A DNA stretch of 55,305 bases from assembly GCA_019246665.1 (NCBI GenBank), contig JAFAQA010000016.1:1-55305 (forward strand), written 5' to 3'. The DNA is from Hyphomicrobiales bacterium (GTDB lineage Bacteria > Pseudomonadota > Alphaproteobacteria > Rhizobiales > Beijerinckiaceae). The translations under genes were made by a program, and so were the position numbers. Positions 37,306 through 46,070 of this stretch are shown one piece after another. Under the pieces are notes generated by a model, which was not told where the DNA came from, did no database searches, and was given only the letters and a program-made list of their open reading frames with translations. Numbering within the stretch: position 1 is the first letter of the stretch; each line of letters opens with the position of its first letter.

Positions 37306-38399
37306 GAGAGGCGGCTGGGTGGATCCTCGCCCGAGATGAATTGAAGCGTGCGCTCGCGCGCATCAGCGTCCGTGAACTGCCGGGGTGGCGACTTCATGAA
37401 GTAGCTCGATGGACCGATCAACGCTCCGCCGATGCCGCGGTCGAGCGCGAGCTTGGCGCAGCGGACCGCATCGATGACGATGCCTGCGGAATTTGGCGAG
37501 TCCCAGACTTCGAGCTTCACTTCGGCGGTCAACCGCACGCCGCCGAAAGTAGTGCCTTCCATTCGGATGTGACAGAATTTCCGATCGGTGAGCCAAGGCA
37601 CAAAGTCGCTCGGTCCGACATGAACATTCTCTGGAGCAAGCGGAATATCAAGCTGACTCATCACGGCTTGCGTCTTGGAAATTTTCTTCGATTCGAGTCG
37701 CGACCGCTCGAGCATATTGCGGAAATCGGTGTTCCCGCCGAAGTTGAGCTGATACGTCCTGTCGAGCCGCACGCCACGCTCGCGGAAAAGATTTGTGAGC
37801 ACGCGATGGACGATGGTGGCGCCAACCTGGCTCTTGATGTCGTCCCCTATGAGGGGCAGTTTTCCCCTCTCGAAGCGCTCGCGCCAGCAGGGCCTCGAGG
37901 CGATGAAAACCGGAACGCAATTGATGAAAGCGCAACCGCCGCGCAGCGCCTGCTCCGCGTAGAATTCGACAGCTTGCTCGGAGCCGACTGGAAGGTAGCA
38001 CACGACGATTTCCGTTCCGGTGCGCTGCAGCGTCTCTGCCACGTCACATTCGGGCTCTTCCGATTCAGGTATTTCCTCGCGCAGATAAATTCCCAGTCCG
38101 TCGAGGGTGCGTCCCCGTTCGACCGTGACACCGGTGTTTGCAACCTCGGCAAAACGGTGCGTGTTGTTCGGCGGCGCGTAAATGGCTTGCGCGACATCGA
38201 AGCCGACCTTCGAGGCCGCGATGTCGAAAGCCGAAGAGATTTGGACGTCGTCGACGTGGTAGCCACCGAGAATGGGGTTGGTGAGTCCAGGAATCGGCTC
38301 GTTCGATGCCGCTCCTCGGTAATAGGTGAGCCCCTGAACGAAAGAAGAAGCGCAATTTCCGACGCCGACGAGGCCGACGCGCAGCTTTCTCGAGCCCAA
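37302..38399 (-). CDS. Inositol-3-phosphate synthase (Ino1-like)
   Basis: [69 protein letters not shown]; proposed TTG start at 38399 after GGGAGGAG; the ORF extends to 38468. Confidence 0.93.
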   Translation of the reverse strand: MGSRKLRVGLVGVGNCASSFVQGLTYYRGAASNEPIPGLTNPILGGYHVDDVQISSAFDIAASKVGFDVAQAIYAPPNNTHRFAEVANTGVTVERGRTLDGLGIYLREEIPESEEPECDVAETLQRTGTEIVVCYLPVGSEQAVEFYAEQALRGGCAFINCVPVFIASRPCWRERFERGKLPLIGDDIKSQVGATIVHRVLTNLFRERGVRLDRTYQLNFGGNTDFRNMLERSRLESKKISKTQAVMSQLDIPLAPENVHVGPSDFVPWLTDRKFCHIRMEGTTFGGVRLTAEVKLEVWDSPNSAGIVIDAVRCAKLALDRGIGGALIGPSSYFMKSPPRQFTDADARERTLQFISGEDPPSRLS

Positions 38400-38439
38400 G
38401 AACTCCTCCCGACATCGAGGTGTGATGAATCGAGACCTC

Positions 38440-38464
38440 AACAGAGCGGAACAGGAAAAGTTCC
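38440..38464 (-). promoter_or_regulatory. Putative EcfG promoter, GGAAC-N16-TGTT
   Basis: Minus strand GGAACTTTTCCTGTTCCGCTCTGTT upstream of inositol-3-phosphate synthase. Confidence 0.5.
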
Positions 38465-38519
38465 TCAAAAGGGCCGGCGTGGACGTCGCGCGAGGAAGAG
38501 CCGGCGCGGAAGAGAGCCA

Positions 38520-38735
38520 TCACTCCCGCCGAAAGGCACCCGCGGTCTCACGCGGCGCATCCGAGCGCCGCACTTCGATCGTGATCTCGTCGCCGGCGCG
38601 CAAATCATTCGTGGCGCCGAGAACCGCGGCCTCAAACGCGCCTTCCTCCGAGGTGTACTCGGCACCTCGCTCACCATTGCGCGTGAACGCCCAGCTCTCG
38701 CCCGCGCCGCCGACTTTGTAGACGATCATCATCAA
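38520..38735 (-). CDS. Small hypothetical protein (possibly DUF2188-like)
   Basis: 71 aa MMMIVYKVGGAGESWAFTRNGERGAEYTSEEGAFEAAVLGATNDLRAGDEITIEV; consensus-matching EcfG-like promoter upstream. Confidence 0.55.
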   Translation of the reverse strand: MMMIVYKVGGAGESWAFTRNGERGAEYTSEEGAFEAAVLGATNDLRAGDEITIEVRRSDAPRETAGAFRRE

Positions 38736-38774
38736 TCACCGCTCGAAACACGCGTGCCCAATCGGTAATTCCTG

Positions 38775-38799
38775 AACGCGCCTTGGCAGCTTGCGTTCC
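38775..38799 (-). promoter_or_regulatory. Putative EcfG promoter, GGAAC-N16-CGTT
   Basis: Minus strand GGAACGCAAGCTGCCAAGGCGCGTT, about 40 nt upstream of the 71-aa ORF. Confidence 0.65.
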
Positions 38800-39142
38800 A
38801 GCCGCCTTGGCCCGGCTCGATTCCGACAACCGCAAGCGCAAAATCCTGGGCCCGAGGCTCGGCTTGTCCATAGATAAGCACGGCATGCTGCTGATGATGC
38901 TGAGGCGAGAGCGTGGGCGACGAGGACCCCAAGAGATCACGTGAGAAGCCTTTCGCCGCCGGCAAAGCTTATTGGACGAGAGCGTTCAGGGTTGAGGGTC
39001 GTCTCGTTCACCTCTCGCCGAGCACCTGTAAGCTTTACCGAGAAGGCGAATGCGGAGGGGTTTTTCGCGCGATCATCCGCTTGCGGCCTGATCACCGCTT
39101 GATGCTTAAGGAAGATCGACGGCCCGATGCAGCGGCGACTGA

Positions 39143-40312
39143 TTACCCGCTCATCCCGGCCGCGATCTTCGTTTGGGGCTGCCGCTCTTCGCGGGGCTGC
39201 GGCGCGGAGGCCACGCGAACAATTCGGGCCCCTTCCTTGCGGCGCTCCATGGCTTCAAGCAGATATCCCTCGAGCTCGCGCGCGCGGTGCTGTGAGCTGT
39301 GGGCCGCGAGAATGCGTTCGCGCGCTGCCTCGGCGATGGCACGCCGCTCACGATCCGTCATGCGTCGGAGAAGACGGAGCATGTCGATCGTCGAATCGGC
39401 AAGGAGAATTTCTTCTCCTGGACGGAAGAGCGTCTCGAGCCCTGGCCAGTGATCGGAGATGATCGGGCTCGCGCACGCCGCGGCCTCGAAGAGACGCACA
39501 CTTGGACTGAAGCCGGCGCGCACCATCGAGACGCGGGTCACATTGAGAGCGAAGCGGCACCGCGCGTAGAATTCAGGGTGATCATGGGGCGCCACATGTG
39601 CCAAGCGCGTGACGTTCGCGGGCCAATCCAAGCCGTCCGGAAATTGCGCTCCGGCAACTACGAAACGAAGCTCAGGGGCTTGGCGCGCCGGCTCGAGCAG
39701 AAGCCGCTCCAAGGCAGGTTGCCGGTCGGAGCTGTAGGTCCCAAGATAACCGAGGTCGAAATGCGGGGTGAGCTGAAGCGGCGGGTAGAGCGCCTCGTCG
39801 ACGGTGCAATAGAGCACGCGAGCCGCCGGTGCTCCGTGGCGCCTCTCCAAGACACGAAGCACGGATCCGCCGGTGAAGGACAAATACGGATCGTATCCGG
39901 GAATGATCGCTGGCGAGAGGTATTCGTAGTCCCCCTCCTCAAGTTTCGCGAGTGTCACCGGGGTATCGATGTCGTAAAATGCCGTGATCCCTTTGCGCAG
40001 AGACTGCACCCATTCGCCGATCGCGACACCATTCGCGACATAAGATCCGATGATCACGGCATCGGCAGTTGCGAGAGCGAGTCGGTGACGCTCGAGATCA
40101 CGCAAATCCCTGTAGAAGTGAAGCGCACAGAAATCGGGGCACGGCAGATCGCGATGATCCGCATACCAGGGCTGGTCGCGCTCCAAGAAACAGACATCGT
40201 GTCCACGCCTCGTCAAGGCACGCAGCAAAGCCCGATAGGTCGTCGCATGCCCGTTGCCCCATGATGAGGAGAGGCTGAGCCCAATCACTACGATTCGCAT
40301 CGGCCTCATCAC
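39143..40312 (-). CDS. CgeB-family glycosyltransferase (paralog 2)
   Basis: MRIVVIGLSLSSSWGNGHATTYRALLRALTRRGHDVCFLE (M5); SVRLFEAAACASPIISDHWPGLETLFRPGEEILLA. Confidence 0.87.
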   Translation of the reverse strand: MMRPMRIVVIGLSLSSSWGNGHATTYRALLRALTRRGHDVCFLERDQPWYADHRDLPCPDFCALHFYRDLRDLERHRLALATADAVIIGSYVANGVAIGEWVQSLRKGITAFYDIDTPVTLAKLEEGDYEYLSPAIIPGYDPYLSFTGGSVLRVLERRHGAPAARVLYCTVDEALYPPLQLTPHFDLGYLGTYSSDRQPALERLLLEPARQAPELRFVVAGAQFPDGLDWPANVTRLAHVAPHDHPEFYARCRFALNVTRVSMVRAGFSPSVRLFEAAACASPIISDHWPGLETLFRPGEEILLADSTIDMLRLLRRMTDRERRAIAEAARERILAAHSSQHRARELEGYLLEAMERRKEGARIVRVASAPQPREERQPQTKIAAGMSG

Positions 40313-41403
40313 GCCGCGTTCCTTTCAGATATCATTCGTGCCTTCGCCTTGAGGATCGCGTCGACCTCGGCGCCGCGCCGCTCATAAGTATGCTCGCGCT
40401 TGATGCGTCGCAGAGCAGCTTCGCCGATCCGACGCGCCGCCGGTTCGGTCAATGACCGAAGAATCTCGACCACATCCTGTCCGTCGCGCGCCACGAGCAC
40501 TTCGCTGCCGGGCGCAAGAAAGAGCTCGATCCCTTCCCAGGCATCCGTGATGAGACAGGCGGCGCTTCCAGCGGCTTCGAAAACACGGGTCGCAGGCGAG
40601 TAGCCGATATCCGCCATACTGTCGCGCGCGACGTTCAACACCGCGAGCGGCGTCGAGTTGAACGCGTTATGGTCGCGCGTATAGACATGCCCGATCGAGC
40701 CCATGTTGGAAGGCAGCGCCTTCGTGTCCCAACCGTTTCCACCGATGAGAAACCTGCGCTCGGGCATGCGTGCGGCAGGCTCGAGGAAGAAATGCTCGAC
40801 GCGAGCTTCGCGATCGGGAAGCCGATTGCCGAGAAAAGCGAGGTCGCAGCCGAAACGCGGATCAGCGGGAACCGGGTGGTGGGTCGTCGGATCAAGCGCA
40901 TTGTAGATCGGCACACAACCTAGCGCGCCGAGACCGCGATAAGCCTCTACCACAGGAGGTCCGCCGCCATAGGTGAAAACGAGGTCGAGCGAGGACAATG
41001 CCCGGCGGACCGGGTGACCACAATCGCGCTGCATTTGCGCGAGGGTCGCGGGCGCGTCGACGTCCCAGAAGATTCGGATCGCGTCAGGGTGCGCCTCTTC
41101 AAGCACGCCCGCGAGCAGCTCCTCGTCAAAGACGCCGACGCCGCTTGCCTTCACGACCACATCAGCTTTGGCGGCCTCCGCGACCACCTTCCGCATTTCT
41201 TCCGCCGTCGCCGGATAGACGCGCACTGTCGCCCAATCGGGTGCTTCCATATCCTTGTGCTTTTGCCTGTCGAACGCATCGGGCTCGTAGAAGGTGATGT
41301 CATGACCCCGCCGCGCGAGATCAGCGAGCAGGCCTCGATAATAGGTCGCAGCTCCATTCCAATAGGAGGAAAGAAGGCTCGAGCCGTAAAATGCGATCTT
41401 CAC
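40309..41403 (-). CDS. CgeB-family glycosyltransferase (paralog 3)
   Basis: MKIAFYGSSLLSSYWNGAATYYRGLLADLARRGHDITFYEPD; ATRVFEAAGSAACLITDAWEGIELFLAPGSEVLVA. Confidence 0.87.
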   Translation of the reverse strand: MKIAFYGSSLLSSYWNGAATYYRGLLADLARRGHDITFYEPDAFDRQKHKDMEAPDWATVRVYPATAEEMRKVVAEAAKADVVVKASGVGVFDEELLAGVLEEAHPDAIRIFWDVDAPATLAQMQRDCGHPVRRALSSLDLVFTYGGGPPVVEAYRGLGALGCVPIYNALDPTTHHPVPADPRFGCDLAFLGNRLPDREARVEHFFLEPAARMPERRFLIGGNGWDTKALPSNMGSIGHVYTRDHNAFNSTPLAVLNVARDSMADIGYSPATRVFEAAGSAACLITDAWEGIELFLAPGSEVLVARDGQDVVEILRSLTEPAARRIGEAALRRIKREHTYERRGAEVDAILKAKARMISERNAA

Positions 41404-42512
41404 CGAGCAACCTCCAACCTTGTCTCGGATCTGAGGCGGGAAATGATCGCGATGAGCTCCTGCGCGCGATGCGCGCAGCTATGGCGCTCCCGAATGGTCA
41501 TGAGCCCGTTCGCGACCAAGGAAGCGGCAAGGTCACGATCCTGCGCGACCGCTCGCATATGCGCGCACATCTCGGCCTCTGTCCTCGCCAGGAGGTAATC
41601 CTCCCCCACGCGGAAGAGACCTTCCGTATCGTGCCAAGGCGCCGAGAGCAGCGGAATGCCGCAGGCAAGCGCTTCGAAGACGCGAATAGTCGGGATGCCC
41701 GGCAACGCCTCGACGTAGAAGTGGCGCGGCACATGCACGGTCGCGATATGACGCGAGAAGGCACCCGGGGCGAGCACATTGGGCAACCAGTCGCGATAAC
41801 GCGCCCCGTGACGCGAGAGTGTTTCAAGCGCGGCTTGCGGGTAGCGCACACCATGAATGTCGAGGGAAAGTCCCGCCCTCCTCGCAGGACGCAGCAGGAA
41901 GGCTGCGAGCTCCTCGGTCCGCTCGCCGTCTCCCCAATTGCCAATCCACACGAGGCCCTCGCGTTCCTCGTCCTCGACCGGAGGATGAAACAAGCTCGTG
42001 TCGGCGGCTTCATGCCAGACGAAGACGCGATCTCCCCACCCCCAACGCCGATAAATGCGAGCCAAGGCCTCACCGAAGGCGAGCACGCCGTCATAACCGT
42101 CGAGATCGAAATGGCGGATGGCCTCGGGATCGCTGACCGCCCGATGGTGCGTATCATGAAAGAGAAGCGTGAATCGTGCTCCCCTCTTTCGCAGCCGCCC
42201 GATCGCGGCGACGAGCCAAGGCTCGTTCCATTCATGGACGATAACGAGATCCTGATCCGCTAGAACCGCCGCGAGATCGAGATCCGCCCCATATTGGTTC
42301 GAGCAAAGTTCCGGGTAGGCCGCGAGATAAGGGGCCAAACCTCCCTGGCCATGGTCTGCCAGCAAATGGGCAAGGCTCCAGGCTGACGTGGGTTCGAAAG
42401 CCGCGACCTCATTTCCCTTTCGTATGAGAGCGCGCAGGACGCCGCGCAAAAAATGCGCGTTACCGTGGTTCCAACATGACAAGAGCGAGTGAGCGAAATA
42501 AGTGACCCTCAC
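41400..42512 (-). CDS. CgeB-like glycosyltransferase (paralog 4)
   Basis: VRVTYFAHSLLSCWNHGNAHFLRGVLRAL (GTG start overlapping upstream TGA); TIRVFEALACGIPLLSAPWHDTEGLFRVGEDYLLA. Confidence 0.85.
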   Translation of the reverse strand: MRVTYFAHSLLSCWNHGNAHFLRGVLRALIRKGNEVAAFEPTSAWSLAHLLADHGQGGLAPYLAAYPELCSNQYGADLDLAAVLADQDLVIVHEWNEPWLVAAIGRLRKRGARFTLLFHDTHHRAVSDPEAIRHFDLDGYDGVLAFGEALARIYRRWGWGDRVFVWHEAADTSLFHPPVEDEEREGLVWIGNWGDGERTEELAAFLLRPARRAGLSLDIHGVRYPQAALETLSRHGARYRDWLPNVLAPGAFSRHIATVHVPRHFYVEALPGIPTIRVFEALACGIPLLSAPWHDTEGLFRVGEDYLLARTEAEMCAHMRAVAQDRDLAASLVANGLMTIRERHSCAHRAQELIAIISRLRSETRLEVAR

Positions 42513-43693
42513 GCAGCTGCTCCCGCGACTTGCGTGATCTTTCCGCAATCCTTGCGCAAAACCGAGGCTCTAGACGGACGGCGCTGATTTTTCTGGATCA
42601 GCTCGGCGTAGAGGCTTGCCATGGCACGCACCATCCGCGCGAGGCTGAAGCTCTCCGCGCGCTGCCGAGCGGCCTCACCGAGGCCGCTGCGCAGAGCCGG
42701 CTCACGCAGCAACCGCTCCGCCGCCTGGGCCAGTGAGCGGTCGTCGCGAGGCGGCACGAAGAGCGCCGCCCCATGCCAAAGCTCGCGGAAGGTCGGAATA
42801 TCCGACAGGAGGAGCGCGCAACCCGCCTGCGCCGCCTCCAGCACTGAAAGCCCAAAGGGTTCATAGACGGAGGTGGATACGAAGATCGGACCCTCGGCAA
42901 GCCGCGCTCGCACCTCCTCGCTTGAAAGCCCCCCGAGAAGCCGTAGGTTGCGGCACTCCACTCTGGCACTGTTCGGCCCTTGAATGGGCCCGGCGGCGAG
43001 CACCGAAACCTCGAGACGTGCCGCTGCCCGATCGAGCGTGCAGATATCCTTGCCTTCGTCCCAAAGACGTCCCGCCGTGAACAACAGCGCCTCGCCTGCG
43101 CCATCCGCGCGCGTAAGCGACGCGCTTTTTGATCGTCCGTTGTGGACCACCCGCGGCCGCTCGGAGAGGCCGTAGCTCGCAACGACTGACGCTCCGAAGG
43201 CGGCACTCGGAACCACAAGGCGATCGGACGCGGCGAGATGACGCCCCACGAGGTCGGCGCGCCAGCGCCAATCCGGTCGCACCGGCTCACCCTTCACTGC
43301 AGCCCACCAGGTGGCAAGGCAGGAATGATGAACCGCAACGACAGGCACGGAAAAATGGGCCGCGCTCGCCAGTGGCGAACCGTTCAACTGAACGAGATTC
43401 GCCCCGATCTCTCGCGCCATTTTTGCGAGGTCTTTTGCGGATTTCTCCACCATCGTCTCGTTGTCTGAAAGCCAGTCAAGCGGAAGCGCTGTCTCGACGA
43501 GCTCGAGTCCCGTGATGCTGCGCGCTTCGCGTTTTTGCGCATCGGTGGGCGCCGGGCCTAGTACGGCGAGGGTCACGAAAACGTTCTGTTCGATGAGGCC
43601 ACGAGCCAAGTCCAACGCGTAGCTCCATACACCGCCTACCGCGTCCGTGGTCATCAAGAGATGGCAGGGCTCTGCATTCACCTCGGCAGACAT
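42509..43693 (-). CDS. Glycosyltransferase family 4
   Basis: MTTDAVGGVWSYALDLARGL; LFTAGRLWDEGKDICTLDRAAARL; FVSTSVYEPFGLSVLEAAQAGCALLLSDIPTFRELW. Confidence 0.92.
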   Translation of the reverse strand: MSAEVNAEPCHLLMTTDAVGGVWSYALDLARGLIEQNVFVTLAVLGPAPTDAQKREARSITGLELVETALPLDWLSDNETMVEKSAKDLAKMAREIGANLVQLNGSPLASAAHFSVPVVAVHHSCLATWWAAVKGEPVRPDWRWRADLVGRHLAASDRLVVPSAAFGASVVASYGLSERPRVVHNGRSKSASLTRADGAGEALLFTAGRLWDEGKDICTLDRAAARLEVSVLAAGPIQGPNSARVECRNLRLLGGLSSEEVRARLAEGPIFVSTSVYEPFGLSVLEAAQAGCALLLSDIPTFRELWHGAALFVPPRDDRSLAQAAERLLREPALRSGLGEAARQRAESFSLARMVRAMASLYAELIQKNQRRPSRASVLRKDCGKITQVAGAAA

Positions 43694-44970
43694 TGGCATT
43701 CCAGCTCGCTCAAGGGCAGAGGCCGTTCGTCCTGAATGTCGCTGAGTTGGTGAAACTGGCTGAGGTAATGGTCGTGAGCTCGCTCCCATGCCTTGCCGTC
43801 CGGCATTCCCCAAAGGCGCCGATAGTCGGGTGAGCTCGGATAAGGGTAGAGAGGTACCGGATCATTCGCCCAAACCTTGTGAGCCTCGAGCTTGGCGCGC
43901 CATTCGCGGATCAATTCAGGGTCGTCCTCCGCCATCTTGATGAGATTTGCCTGCACGAACGGAACGCGCCCGCGGGCATACACGAGACGCTCAGCAAGCT
44001 CGTCGGTCGAAAGGCGGCAATTCTTGTCGAGATGCGCTCTTCCTTCCACGGTGAGACTTTCGACGCCGGCCTCGATCGAGACGCATCCCGCTCGCCCCAA
44101 AAGATCGAGCATCTCGGGCTTCCACAAATCGATGCGGGTCTGAACGCCGAAACGCACCGGGCGCTCAACGAGCGCTTCGAGGAGCGGTTTCTGAGGCAGG
44201 AATATTTCATCGACGAAGTAGATGTAGGTGGCGCCGGCCTCGACGAGCGCGTCGATTTCCACGAGCAAGGGAGCGAGCTCGCGTCGTCGGTATTTGTCGC
44301 GATAGTCGATCTTGGCGCAAAAGCTGCAGGAATAAGGGCAACCCCGCGAGGCTTCGACCTCAACGCCCGGTCCGTCGGGCGCCGCCTCGAAGCGATGATG
44401 GTGATGACGATGCCGGGCGATCCATTCTTTGGGCCAGCGGATGGGAGGCAGGTCGACGAACCGGGTCGCCGTCGGCTCGCCGGTGACCCGAATAAAGTCT
44501 CCCTCCTGGAACGCGATGGAACCAACCTCACGGAGCGCCTTTCCTTCCGCGAGCTTCGCGATGACCTCTTCACATTCTCCGCGCACCACAACATCGACGC
44601 CAAGCTTCGCCAACGTCGTCTGCGGCGTGACCGAACCATGGGGCCCGACGGCGAGCGAGCGCCCTCCTCGCCTGCCGAGTGCCATCACGAACTCGCGCGG
44701 GATTCGCAGCTCAGGCGGCGCGCATCGCCAGAAGAGATAGGATGGCGCGGTCGTGATGACCGTCATTTGCGGTGCGAACTCAGCAACTTCGTCCGCGAGC
44801 TCCGCATTCGATTTTTCAAAAAGATGGCCATCGAAAATCTCAACTTCATGGCCGCCAGTCTCCAGAAGCACGCGAGAGGCACCAAGCTCAAGAGGAAGAT
44901 GTGGCTCACGACAACCGAAATAGATGGAATTGTCGAAACGCCATGCCGGATTGACGAGCGCGACCCTCAT
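43678..44970 (-). CDS. B12-binding domain-containing radical SAM protein
   Basis: N-term MRVALVNPAWRFDNSIYFGC...GHEVEIFDGHL; CX3CX2C cluster motif ASRGCPYSCSFCAKIDYRDKYR. Confidence 0.92.
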   Translation of the reverse strand: MRVALVNPAWRFDNSIYFGCREPHLPLELGASRVLLETGGHEVEIFDGHLFEKSNAELADEVAEFAPQMTVITTAPSYLFWRCAPPELRIPREFVMALGRRGGRSLAVGPHGSVTPQTTLAKLGVDVVVRGECEEVIAKLAEGKALREVGSIAFQEGDFIRVTGEPTATRFVDLPPIRWPKEWIARHRHHHHRFEAAPDGPGVEVEASRGCPYSCSFCAKIDYRDKYRRRELAPLLVEIDALVEAGATYIYFVDEIFLPQKPLLEALVERPVRFGVQTRIDLWKPEMLDLLGRAGCVSIEAGVESLTVEGRAHLDKNCRLSTDELAERLVYARGRVPFVQANLIKMAEDDPELIREWRAKLEAHKVWANDPVPLYPYPSSPDYRRLWGMPDGKAWERAHDHYLSQFHQLSDIQDERPLPLSELECQCLPR

Positions 44971-46070
44971 CCCGCCACCTCCGATCGCTCGACTGAGAAA
45001 ACACGCGGGGACGTCAGCACATTTTTTTGGGAACGAAGCCAGTTGAAGAGTTTCGTTATACCCTCGCGCCATGGTGTCGGCGCGCCGAGGGAGAGGTCGT
45101 GTTCGACGCGCCGGCGATCAGAGACGAAATAGCGCTGATCGCCCGGTCTCCAATCCTGGTACCGGGTCTCCGCGTCGAGACCGAGCTCATTTGTGATGAA
45201 CGCGATCAGGCCGCGAAGGCTCACGGAATTCGCTGCACCTCCACCAAGGTTGAAAGCTTTGCCTTTCACCGAGCCGATCCGGCGCCAGGCCGACAAGTAG
45301 GCGTCGACCGCATCCTCGACGTAAAGAATATCGCGCACCTGCCGACCATCGCCGAAAATGGTGATCGGCTCCTCGTTCAGTGCCTGAATGAGGAAATGCG
45401 CGACCCAACCTTGATCCTCATTTCCCATTTGACGAGGTCCATAGATGCAGCTCATACGCAGCACCGCCGTCGGCATGTCGAAGCTTCTGGCGTAATCGAG
45501 GACGTATTGATCAGCCCCGCCCTTCGAGCAGCCATAAGGCGTATGGAAATCAAGCGGTCGCAGCTCGGAAATGCCGTGAGCGCGCAATTCGACATCTCTG
45601 GGCCGATAGGCGTCGCGATCGCACACAAGGGGAATATCAGCGAGCTCGCCATACACCTTGTTGGTTGAAGCGAAGATGAAGGGAATGGGCCTTTGCTGGC
45701 GTCTCACCTCTTCGAGCAAGCCGAGCGTGCCCGAGAGATTGACGCTGAAATCATCACGCGGATCCGCGAAGCTCGTCGTCACCGCGACCTGAGCCGCGAA
45801 ATGAAAGATGGCACCGGCTTCCGCAACGACTTGGCGAAGCGCCATAGTATCGCGGACGTCCGATGAGATCAGGCTTATCCGCTCAGGGTGGCGTTCGGCG
45901 AGCCAATTTGCATTGAGCTCGGCTCCCTTTCGCGCCATTGAATCCAGGACGAGGACGTGATGGCCCTCGCGCGCCAACCGATCGGCAAGGTTGGACCCGA
46001 TGAATCCTGCGCCGCCGGTGACCAACACCGGCCTGAGCCCGACAACGGCCGGAGCCGCCTCGGCAGTCAT
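44967..46070 (-). CDS. NAD-dependent epimerase/dehydratase (CDP-paratose 2-epimerase-like)
   Basis: VTGGAGFIGSNLADRL; FASTNKVYGELADIPL; TPYGCSKGGADQYVLDYARSF; IYGPRQMGNEDQGWVAHFLI. Confidence 0.88.
   Translation of the reverse strand: MTAEAAPAVVGLRPVLVTGGAGFIGSNLADRLAREGHHVLVLDSMARKGAELNANWLAERHPERISLISSDVRDTMALRQVVAEAGAIFHFAAQVAVTTSFADPRDDFSVNLSGTLGLLEEVRRQQRPIPFIFASTNKVYGELADIPLVCDRDAYRPRDVELRAHGISELRPLDFHTPYGCSKGGADQYVLDYARSFDMPTAVLRMSCIYGPRQMGNEDQGWVAHFLIQALNEEPITIFGDGRQVRDILYVEDAVDAYLSAWRRIGSVKGKAFNLGGGAANSVSLRGLIAFITNELGLDAETRYQDWRPGDQRYFVSDRRRVEHDLSLGAPTPWREGITKLFNWLRSQKNVLTSPRVFSVERSEVAG

Noticed and set aside
37341-38768. 475-aa plus-strand ORF
   Set aside because: Antisense of inositol-3-phosphate synthase; no family match by eye.
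38671-38940. 89-aa minus-strand ORF overlapping the 71-aa gene
   Set aside because: Ser/Arg-rich, no family resemblance; occupies the putative promoter region of the 71-aa ORF.
39299-40264. 321-aa plus-strand ORF
   Set aside because: Antisense of a CgeB glycosyltransferase gene.
43678-44970. Idea that the radical SAM protein is HpnJ (hopanoid cyclitol ether synthesis)
   Set aside because: No hopanoid genes in the window, and the neighbourhood is sugar-nucleotide and GT genes; cannot be supported from sequence alone.
43879-45132. 417-aa plus-strand ORF
   Set aside because: Antisense of the radical SAM gene.
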